Origin: Actinomortierella ambigua
Lineage: Eukaryota; Mortierellomycota; Mortierellomycetes; Mortierellales; Mortierellaceae
Direction of reading: 5' to 3'
Length of the DNA stretch: 26,929 nt
Assembly (NCBI GenBank): GCA_016098155.1
Contig: JAAAJB010000447.1
Location: forward strand, 1-26,929
A program made the position numbers and the translations under genes. Below are positions 8,341 through 16,717 of this stretch, piece after piece. Within the stretch, counting starts at the first letter, position 1. Each line of letters begins with the position of its first letter. Below the pieces are notes generated by a model. That model was not told where the DNA came from. It searched no databases and saw only the letters and a list, made by a program, of their open reading frames with translations.

Positions 8341-8991
8341 TCAATTTGGCTTTGACGCGATTAACGACGAGACAGCTTGCGCCATTATAGACACCTGAGA
8401 CTTCAAATCATTTAGTGATTCCACATAAAAGCGCTGCTGGTTTTCGAGAGCGGTCATCCGCTCCTTGATCTCATCCAACGCCCTCAGCGCGGACAACATT
8501 GTATCTTTTAGACTGTCATCGGGGCAAGAAGTGGCCTCATCTTGGGTTGAGGGGTCATAAACAACTGGAACACAACAATCCGACTCTTGAGAGGTAGGGG
8601 CGTCCTCAATCGGCCAGGCGTTGAGCAGTTCTGATTCAACATCCTTGCTATCGCGAAAGGGTTTGCGACTTTTCCGGACAATGTTGCTGACCTCGACCAC
8701 TTTTTCGCACACCTTGCGTTTTTTGGCAGCACTACTGGAGGAGCCTTTGACGTGGTTGAACAGGCTTTGCATCGAATTCAATTTGGAATCGCAAAGACAC
8801 CTAAATGTCATCTCGCTCTGGGGATCGCGTCGGAATCGAAACAAAACATCTTGGTAAATGAGGTCCGTCACCTCGAGAGAGTGGTAGCTTGAACAGTGGG
8901 CTCGCTCTTGAGCAGAGCGATCCTCTTTCTTTTTGTCAAGGTAGCCTCTTGAGCAGAAACAAAACGTACAGGGCCGGGATTTAGTGGACAT
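8341..8991 (-). CDS. Cys/His-containing coiled-coil hypothetical protein (216 aa)
   Basis: Intact minus-strand ORF starting MSTKSRPCTF. I do not recognise the family. Two possible zinc-binding clusters are visible. The first has Cys8, Cys11 and Cys13, then His32, Cys33 and His37. The second, FRCLCDSKLNSMQSLFNHVK, has Cys65, Cys67 and His80. A short basic motif, KKRK (90-93), could be a nuclear localisation signal. The middle is acidic and Ser-rich, and the C-terminal 50 residues (KDTMLSALRALDEIKERMTA onward) look like a short coiled coil. This suggests a nuclear DNA-binding or scaffold protein, but that is inference. It is transcribed divergently from the copper ATPase gene, sharing about 600 bp of upstream DNA. 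Confidence 0.6.
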   Translation of the reverse strand: MSTKSRPCTFCFCSRGYLDKKKEDRSAQERAHCSSYHSLEVTDLIYQDVLFRFRRDPQSEMTFRCLCDSKLNSMQSLFNHVKGSSSSAAKKRKVCEKVVEVSNIVRKSRKPFRDSKDVESELLNAWPIEDAPTSQESDCCVPVVYDPSTQDEATSCPDDSLKDTMLSALRALDEIKERMTALENQQRFYVESLNDLKSQVSIMAQAVSSLIASKPN

Positions 8992-9529
8992 GATGTTGGA
9001 AGACGGGACCGGGGGAGGGATGAATGGCAGGCAGAGAAATTACTATGGTAGAATGATGAACCAACACATGCGAGTGTAGGGGGACCTTGGCGTGAGAGGT
9101 ATTGCCATGCCTGAAGGAAGGATAGAGTTGGTTTCCCGCAAGGGAAGAGTGTGTGACTATCTTACACCGTGGGATGGGATGATGGGATGATAGATGGTGT
9201 CATCCGCCTCAACCAATCACACTATCGTGCGGCCCGGAATGGATATATGTGGGATGATGGATGATAAACAATTCATCCTCTGGGAAGATGTGGATATCCA
9301 ACGGGACGGGATGGATGAAAAGGCAAAAGTCAGGGGCTGGGATGAGATGATGGACGACAGTATTGTATCGTCCCTTTAGACACTTCACAAGTGAGACTGA
9401 GAAGCCTAGACCCAATCGTGAAGAAGGTGGAGAGCACGCCGTGAGAGAGATGAAGGAGGAAATCGCAGCATCGTGTACACAAACCAGTCGTCAGGGGATG
9501 GAACTCTGCGATTTCCCCGAGCAAGAAAT
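8992..9529. promoter_or_regulatory. Divergent intergenic region with GGGATGAT-type short repeats
   Basis: This region lies between the minus-strand hypothetical gene and the copper ATPase gene. It contains imperfect runs of GGGATGAT/GGATGAT units around 9170-9195 and 9248-9265, with looser GGGATGGATG units near 9305. The short ORFs here (9194-9379, 9363-9611) are repeat-derived and unconvincing. Copper-responsive sites are plausible for a detoxification gene, but I cannot identify one. Confidence 0.35.
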
Positions 9530-9537
9530 GTATAAAT
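9530..9537 (+). promoter_or_regulatory. TATA box of the copper ATPase gene
   Basis: TATAAATA lies 62 bases upstream of the proposed ATG at 9599. That is a suitable distance for transcription starting around 9560-9570 with a leader of 30-40 bases. A strong TATA element fits an inducible stress gene. Confidence 0.6.
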
Positions 9538-9598
9538 ACCGTGGTATAAACTTGCTTCAAGTCATACTCCAAGCACAACGCCCTTTACTCTTTTCCTT

Positions 9599-12500
9599 AT
9601 GCACGAGATAACGACCAAGGACGGCGAGGCTGTGGACCACGAAGCCTTTTGCGCGACAAAAGACCAAACAGTTGCTATCGATATTGATTCACCTAAATCG
9701 ACCTGTTGCACCTCTGTAGGTTCACTGTCGCGTTAAATATAATCGCGTATTGTGCTTTACACGCACCACAATGAGCGAGGTCGTAAGGCCTTTATTTTTT
9801 TTAGAATAAGAGCAAAACTGACGTCGTCTTCCACTATTTTCGCATTCCTTAAAATATGTAGGCAGGCTGTGAGCGCGACAGCAACCTCGGGACCGCCGAT
9901 CCTGCCGCTGATTCTGCCGCCGTACTAAAACAGAGCTCTTGCTGTACACAACCTAAGAAGGACGAGTGTTGCGGGCCCTCCCATCCTCAGATGTCGCTCG
10001 ATCTCAAAGTAACCGTCAGCAAAGATGTCACAGCCAATTGGAAACAAGCGTGCTTTCGTGTGGATGGCATGGTATGTATCAATCGTTGTGTTCCCCCATA
10101 CCGCATAGTGTCGTGTCCTTCTGGATTTCAATGTTATGACCTTTATTCAAATGTAAATTCCTGACGAAATCAAATACCGTTCATATAGACGTGTACTGGA
10201 TGCGAAAACACTCTGAAAGCCGCATTGCAAGCCCATCCATCCATTGGTGGGGTCAAGTGCAGCATGTTCCTGAACAAGACCGAGCTCTCATACGACCCAG
10301 CCGCGCTCACGACGGCAGATGTCATCAATATTATTCAGAACGCTGGTTTCTCCGCCCAGCTTCAGCACTCGACCACTGGCAACCAGGCATGTTTCCTCGT
10401 TTCACGCCCAGCCAACTATTCTAGCCCTGAAAAAGACAGGGACATTATCGGTAGCACACTCGACATGACGGGTGTGGTTGCTGTTAATGTGGTGGATCAT
10501 CTCCCTGGATTCCTTGTGGATGTAGAGTTTGATCCTGATGTCACTGGCACCCGTGATGTCGCCCTCGCTTTGCGCTCACATGGTTTTTCCGTCGAATTCG
10601 CCAAAGATGACAGTGGCGCCAAAAAGAGCAGGAACGAGATGACGCGTATGCGTCGGCTGCTCGTCATTAGCGTCATACTCGTGATTCCCGTTGTGTTCCT
10701 GGCTTTCATATTTCCGCATGCAGGAGCTTCAGACATTGCGCAAGGTCTTTCAGCTCGCAACCTAGCATTTTTTCTTCTCGCCACGCCGATTCAGCTCTAT
10801 GTCGGCGCGCCCATTTACCGTGGTGCTTGGAATGGCCTCGTCCTGTCCCGAGAACTCAACATGGATTCTCTCGTCGTCCTAAGCACGTCCTGCGCCTATT
10901 TCTATTCAACGATCGCGACGATCGTGGCCATGTCGTCGACTCGCTATGCAGTGCCCGAGGTATTCTTTGAGACCAGCTCGATTCTGGTAACGCTCATCAT
11001 CCTTGGTCGCTACCTGCAAGCGTTAGCGAGAGGTCGAGCCGCGGATGCACTCAGCAAACTCAAAGACCTTCAGAGTCCCTCCGCCAACCTTGTCGTGCTG
11101 GAAAGCAATGGAGACGAGACTATCGAGAGGATTGAGAGTGACTACCTCCAGCGTCGGGATATCATCAAGATTCTTCCCTCAGAGCGGATCCCTGCCGATG
11201 GAGTGGTAGTACGTGGGACCGCGGACGTGGACGAATCCAACATGACAGGCGAATCGGTACCCGTGGGTAAAGGTATATCGGATGAAGTCATGGCCGGCAG
11301 CATCAACCTCAACGGCACATTACTCGTTCGTGTCACCCGTGTACAGAGCGAGAGCAAACTCAGCGATATCACGAAGCTCGTAGAGCAAGCTCAAGCATCT
11401 AGAGCACCGAGTCAAGCCCTCGCCGACAAGATTGCCACCTGGTTCACACCCTTCGTGATTGCACTCGGATTCATTACTTACATGGTGTGGCTTATTCTAG
11501 GCCTCCAGGGTATAGCCGACACTACCAAGTATCCATCTGGTGTCCTAGCGTTGACTTTTGCTGTCGCTGTGCTCGTCGTGTCCTGCCCGTGTGCCATCGC
11601 CCTTGCTGTGCCCACAGTTATCGTTGTCGGTACCGGTGTAGGGGCGAGAAATGGCATTCTAGTCAAGGATGGCGGTGTATTTGAAGACGCGGCCAGAGTC
11701 ACCCACGTTGTATTCGATAAAACAGGCACTTTGACTCAAGGCCAGTTTCAAGTTGTTGACTGCCTCGAGCTGGGGGGAGCCCATAATCGCCACTTTGCGT
11801 ACAGTCTTGCCACAACTGCTGCATCCAACAGCGAACACCCACTTTCCCTTGCTGTCGCATTATACTGCGGAGAAAGATCTTCGCAGTCACTTTGCCTTGA
11901 CGAGTCAACTGCTTATCCTGGCTTTGGGATCCTATGCAGAATTGAGGGTAGAGAGGTGCGTATCGGCAAAGTGGCCTGGGCATTTGAAGGTATCGAGCTC
12001 TCCACCGAAGCCGAGGATTTTCTAACGCAGGCCTATCAACTTGGGCGGTCGATTGTCGCGGCTTCTTCGGACCAAGCACCATTAATGCTGTTCGCGCTGG
12101 CGGACGGACCTCGTCCTGAAGCTGCCGCCGTTGTGAAGCATCTCCAGGAGATGGGCCTGCAGGTTCACGTGATTTCCGGCGACCATCAACCTGCTGTCGA
12201 TCACATCGCACGTCAGCTTGGCATCGAGTCAGCCCATGCCATCGGAGATTGTACACCCTCGGACAAGCTTGCTCGTCTCAGTCAGTTGCAAGCCGCCGGA
12301 CATCTCGTGGCATTTTGTGGTGATGGGACAAATGATGCTCCAGTACTCGCGCAAGCCCAAGTTGGTGTCGCGCTAGGGGCTGGAACTAGTAGTGTGGCTA
12401 TTGCTACTGCCAAAGCTGTGCTTCTCACCAATGACCTTCGAGGAATGGTCATTACTATCGATCTTGCACGCCAAGTCATGGCTCGGATTCGGATCAATTT

Positions 12501-12693
12501 TGCCTGGGCTTTCATCTACAATCTGTTTGCGATTCCATTGGCTGCCGGATGTTTGGTACCTGTGATGGAGAATGCCCGCATACCACCTGCGCTCGCTGGG
12601 TTGGGTGAGCTTGTCAGCGTCATGCCAGTGTTGGCTTTCGCATTGCTCTTGAAGCGATATCGCATTCCTTCCTCTCTAGTCAAGCAAACTTAA
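9599..12693 (+). CDS. crpA: P1B-type Cu(+)-exporting ATPase, CrpA/CRP1-like (943 aa, 3 exons)
   Basis: Proposed exons are 9599-9715, 9862-10071 and 10189-12693; the introns (146 and 117 nt) have GT/AG ends and keep frame. The enzyme uses ATP to pump Cu(+) across a membrane. The N-terminus has Cys pairs (TCCTS, SSCCTQ, DECCGP), then a heavy-metal domain with GMTCTGC at 108-114, whose codons span intron 2. A second such domain (about 200-245) lacks CxxC. ATPase motifs are TGES 462-465, the metal-site CPC 575-577, DKTGTLT 619-625 with phosphorylated Asp619, SEHP 657-660 and GDGTND 820-825. Eight membrane segments are visible. In the last helix the usual MxxSS site reads ELVSV (916-920), which I associate with the CRP1/CrpA detoxification branch rather than the Golgi Ccc2 branch. 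A plasma-membrane copper-export role is inferred. The exon 1 start is the least certain part. Confidence 0.88.
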
Positions 12694-12727
12694 GTCTCTC
12701 TATTCTTTATGATAGAGCTCCATAGTT

Positions 12728-15700
12728 CTATGTAGTGTTGTTATCTTTTTTCTTGGCGATCAGCTCTTGCAGCAACGAGCTAATCGTTCGGTTTTTGTGA
12801 GTGTGAGCTAGGCGTTCGATTGCGTCCTCTACAGATTGGCCTTCCTCCCTAGCACTTTCTTCAATCAACTTGAAAAGCTGCTGCCTGCGCCTATACGCTC
12901 GTCTGCGCGCGTCTGTGTACGGCCATGAGGCGTCGTTGCTCTTCGCCTGGACAATTGGACCATTAAACTCCTCCCACGCCTGTTTTATCGTTAAACCTTT
13001 GTCAGGAAGCAGTACATAGCCTCTTGTCTTCGCTGCCTCATCATCCTGCCCGTTCTCGTTTATCTGTTGCTGTGGCTGTCGCTGTTGATGCTGTTGCTGA
13101 CGAGGATAGCGCGGGACATCACGGTGTTGAGGAGGCATGTGATCCCAATGCTGCAGTGTAAGAGCGTTAGGGGAAGGGCGAGAATGAAGTTGCTGGTGCA
13201 TGGCTGATTGTTGGGCTTGAATCAACCGAATCAACGTCTCCTGGTTTTGCCTTATCGCTTGAAGCTCGTGCCTCAGCCCTTTTGTTGTCTCTTGAAGCTC
13301 GTGCTTCAGCTCTTTTGTTGTCTCTTGAATCTCGTGACTCAAAGAACTCTGTTGTTGGGACAAAGTGTTGAACGCGTCTATTACAGCCTTGGAATTGAGA
13401 GTAACGTCAGCACTGATAATGGCCGTGCGATGTTGGCTGACAGCTATTGCGTCCAGCAGCGATCGTTGAAAGTTGAGAAACATTGGAGCGTTGAAGATCT
13501 CTGGCAGAGCGTCGAGTAGATTGTTCTTCAGAGTGCGACCACTAGAACCAGGCTTCAGAAAGAGCGCGGCGTCCTGAAGAATCACTCGTCGCAGTCGAAC
13601 CAAAAGCTTGAGGAAACCAACCCTGTTGATGAGAGATTCATTCGAAAGCGTGCGCGCAAGGCCTCCTGCCCTCTGACGAGCTGGGGTTTCCCAGTAAAGA
13701 TCCTCTTCCGTTGCTGCATTTGGATCAACGCCTTCCATCTCCTTCTCGCACTCCTTGCGCCAGGAGTCCTTTTTTTCAGGCAAGTCCTCGTCAAAATTGG
13801 ACTCGACCCATGGAAACACAAGACGTTGAAGATCGAGGGGCGGTGTAACGAGATCGCGCTCCAAAATGTATGGTTCATCGGGTGCAAAGTGCGCCAAACA
13901 AAAGGCACCTCTGGTCGGGTTCTTGGGAGCATAAATATTCTCCATCTGACCCATCGCACACCGATCCATATGACGGATATCGTCCATACTCAGCCCACGA
14001 TCGTAAGCTTCGGAGCGACCAGCGTGTCGGCCAGAATGAGTGATTCTTGTAGAGTCGATGTCACATGCATCCATGACGGCGGACGTGGCATCTATTTGAG
14101 TCTCCCCTGAAAGAGCTGTCTCACGCCGTCTCTCCCGTTCCTCTGGGCTTCTTCCAGCAGTCAACACCTTGATGTTGCACCATTGATCAGGCTCGGTAAA
14201 ATTTGGAATTGGCTCCATCTCAGTCTATGTGGCAAATAGTTGAATGTCAGCAAGAATTCCAAAAAAAAAAAAAAAAAAAAAAAAACACACGCGCATTCAA
14301 GGGTGTGTAGAGTTCCCAAACAAAAACAAGACATGTACCTGAAAGCGCTCAAGCATATAGAACGCAAATCCTGCAACTGTGCATCGAAGAAAGTTCTTAT
14401 GCCGATATGCAGTAGCATACAGCTCGACACCTTTCTGATTTGTCTTGCCTCGCGTAATACGAAACACCAGTCCAGTCGCCAATGCGGATCCTGTGGCGAT
14501 ATGCCTGGTTTGGATATTGAAGCAATTGGCGAGATTCAGGTTCCTGAGGTCCTCGTCTCTCAACAACATGTGGTGGCGTGCAAGCAGGGATAGGCGCTCG
14601 CGCATATACTGAAATCGTTTAGTTTGGCTGTAAATGCGCTTATGCGGAGAACGTCGAGGAGGGACCATTCGCCAAGTGTACGCGAGCATCCGAAGATATA
14701 GCTTCTCGCTGTATGGATTCCGAGTAGAGCTCGAGGTGGTCCGTGTTGTTGTCGTGCCTGTAGAAACCGTTTGGTAGACAAGAGAGTTCTCATATCGCCG
14801 AAACGCCTCACGAATCGCAGCGTTTGTGCGTGGGTCTGTTGCAATGCTCGGACAAGGTGCTGCTCGCTCCGTCTGCTTATTCCACAAGTACATCAGAGCT
14901 TTCTTAATGTTTTTGGCTGATCCTATTGCAAGAGGAACATTGGCCACTCGAATGCCATCCTTATTGGCCGGCACATGTTGAACAACTACGTAATCGAGTA
15001 CAGAGATGAAGAGATCTCATGAGCAAACAGGCGATGCCATGCCATTTTTTTTTTGGCAATAAAGAGTCTTTGTTCCACTGAGTACCTTGTTCATTCTCAC
15101 TCGGGCTGCCGATGGCTATAGGCATTGCCTTTGACTTGCCTTTGTCCATGTCCTTCCGCGCAGGTAGTTCAGAACCTTGACTTGGCTGAACATCGCTTGC
15201 GGAGGTAGATGGGTAGTCCTCTAAAGCCAGGTTGATTTGCCAGTCAGCCAAGTCCACGCCAGGAGGTGGAATCAGAGCAGACCATGGAGACAATTCCTTG
15301 GGCGTTGATTTCGCCAGCTTATCGACGACATCATCCACACCGATTGCCTCCATCTCTTCTCCCTGCTCAGAGGACACACGGGATACATCAATTGCCCCAG
15401 AATACCCGACTTCTTCCCTAATGTGTCGCCTCACCGTGGACTTGAAGACGACTGTGACAAAGAAATCGAGCATGCTTTGAGGATCGACCGTACAATCACC
15501 ATCGCACTTTTCGTCACAGAATGCCTATTGGAAGCAGAAGTAACTTTCTGTTTTAGGATCCACTGCTTCATCCTATTTTTGCATTGGCGGAAAATTCGTG
15601 TATTACCATCCATCTCCTAAGGTGCCCCTTATAGTTTTTCACTGTCGATGACACCTCATCCTCTTCCAAGATCATATTTAGCACGGCGTTGGCAGATTCC

Positions 15701-15903
15701 TTCCGTCTGCGGAGCAACTCAGAATTCTCAGTATCGGCGGCCGCCATAGGCGTGCTGGAGATGGTACTTGACTCGCCAGATTGGTCGTCCCTGCCCCGGC
15801 GCCCATGCCCAAACATTCTTTTCTCGGGGGCCGCGCTGGGGTTCTCGTCGAGGTCGGGAAGGGGTAGGGACCGTTTGCTTGAGATGGGCGGCAGTTGTGA
15901 CAT
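12728..15903 (-). CDS. Crypton-type tyrosine recombinase with GCR1_C-like domain (959 aa, 4 exons)
   Basis: Proposed minus-strand exons are 15903-15607, 15524-15086, 14985-14339 and 14224-12728, with introns of 82, 100 and 114 nt that keep frame. The protein cuts and rejoins DNA through a tyrosine. The N-terminal SAM-like helical region joins across intron 1 (YKGHLRRWM, then AFCDEKCDGD). The Ndc10/Crypton-like catalytic core has LLRDEDLR (Arg388), GKTNQKG (425-431), RHKN and HSGR (His524, Arg527). MENIYAP carries the candidate nucleophile Tyr559. A three-unit HELQETTKELK coiled-coil repeat follows, then a C-terminal GCR1_C-like DNA-binding domain (about 850-930, AWEEF and RRRAYRRRQQLFKLIEE). 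The start is set at MSQLPP because upstream codons read a poly-A run. The frame is intact throughout, so the copy may be recent. The residue two before AMGQMENIY, where such enzymes usually carry Trp (GRW), reads DRC. Confidence 0.8.
13257..13340 (-). repeat. 33-bp tandem repeat inside the recombinase gene
   Basis: About two and a half copies of a 33-base unit encode 11-residue heptad-like repeats (HELQETTKGLR type). They sit between the catalytic core and the C-terminal domain and extend a coiled coil. Confidence 0.8.
14261..14285. repeat. 25-base A tract (T tract in recombinase intron 3)
   Basis: A25 on the plus strand, read as T25 in the third intron of the recombinase gene, about 35 bases before its acceptor. 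It may act as an unusually long polypyrimidine tract. Its length is likely to vary between isolates and sequencing reads. Confidence 0.8.
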
Positions 15904-16223
15904 TGAGGAAGTGGAGGTTCGAGTTCGGGGTGGGAAAAAAAAAAAAATTCCACTCCCACCCCCCTTTGAAGGACATTGGTAAAGCAAGACAGTCACGCTG
16001 CCATGGTACGATACGATTAGGTATCATCGTGGCTTCTCACCTTGGCAGTCGGACCCCATACCTTGCCTACTCTCCCACCTACACCCCACTCCTCGTAGAT
16101 TGGTTTTCCTAGCGAGATTTTGGCTGGTCTAAACTAGTCTCGCAACGCCGTGAAAAGAATTACAAGCGGCAGTGCACGCTCCTTGTTCACTGCCACACTT
16201 CTTCTCCCCCCATCCCACCAACC
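15904..16223. other. Intergenic region upstream of the Crypton
   Basis: This holds an A13 run beside a C-rich stretch just upstream of the recombinase start, then unremarkable sequence. No gene, TATA box or clear element border was found. Confidence 0.4.
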
Positions 16224-16290
16224 GCATTGATTAATGTCATTGTCCCCCATCATTGAGAATGTCGAGGACAGTGGCACTCTCTTCCCAGAC
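16224..16290 (+). pseudogene. 5' relic of an F-box/LRR family member
   Basis: The sequence ATTGATTAATGTCATTGTCC followed by ATCATTGAGAATGTCGAGGA and GCACTCTCTT aligns with the first coding bases of paralogs 1 and 2, which encode NIDVIALVIDNVEDDRGTLF. Small insertions and deletions disrupt the frame, giving PIIENVEDSGTLF in one phase. Similarity stops after about 65 bases. No other part of the family gene is seen nearby, so this is an isolated scrap of a copy that was lost or moved. Confidence 0.7.
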
Positions 16291-16717
16291 CTTTGGAGGT
16301 ATTCTCGAGCTCGAGCAAGGTATTTCCCAATGCTACGGTTGATAACGCGCTGTTTGAACTTAATCTGTATGATGTGCTTTGCCCCAGAGATGCTGTACAT
16401 GTACTGTAGCCCCCTTTCAGCTCTATGTATTGAGAACCCTCTCACACTGGGGAGGGTGCGGTAGGTCGTAGTGCCAAAGCAAGATGTTTCAATTGCATTA
16501 AATGTGTGAGCTTAGGAGAAAGAATGGTGGAGTGGCATATACCAGTTGCTTTGCTTGTGCATATGTACCCGTGTTCAGTGAGTCTCATTCAACACTCTGT
16601 GAAAACAACTTCCTGTGTCTGAATGTACATGTATTTTAACGAGGATACTACTGCCTGAGAGAAAGCCCGTCAGATGGGGAGCTTAAGTGTCCGACACCTC
16701 CCCTCCCTCCCCCTTCT
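16291..16717. other. Non-coding stretch between the F-box scrap and the sulfurase gene
   Basis: No gene was found on either strand. I looked here for the missing C-terminal exon of the sulfurase and saw none. Short ORFs at 16234-16464 (plus) and 16134-16445 (minus) have no recognisable content. Confidence 0.5.

Larger units (their letters stand above)
12728..15903 (-). mobile_element. Crypton DNA transposon (minimum extent = its coding region)
   Basis: Cryptons move by a tyrosine recombinase and have no inverted terminal repeats, so their ends cannot be read from one copy. The gene and domain order support the assignment. The borders must lie between the copper ATPase stop (12693) and the 3' end of the coding region on one side, and between 15903 and the F-box relic at 16224 on the other. 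Confidence 0.6.

Noticed and set aside
11699..12256. Minus-strand ORF of 185 codons.
   Set aside because: It lies fully opposite the catalytic part of the copper ATPase.
15568..15996. Reading the first recombinase exon through 15607 as VIHEFSANAKIG and starting at 15996.
   Set aside because: The family sequence resumes as AFCDEK after an 82-nt GT-AG intron, and the upstream start would read through a poly-A run encoding FFFF.
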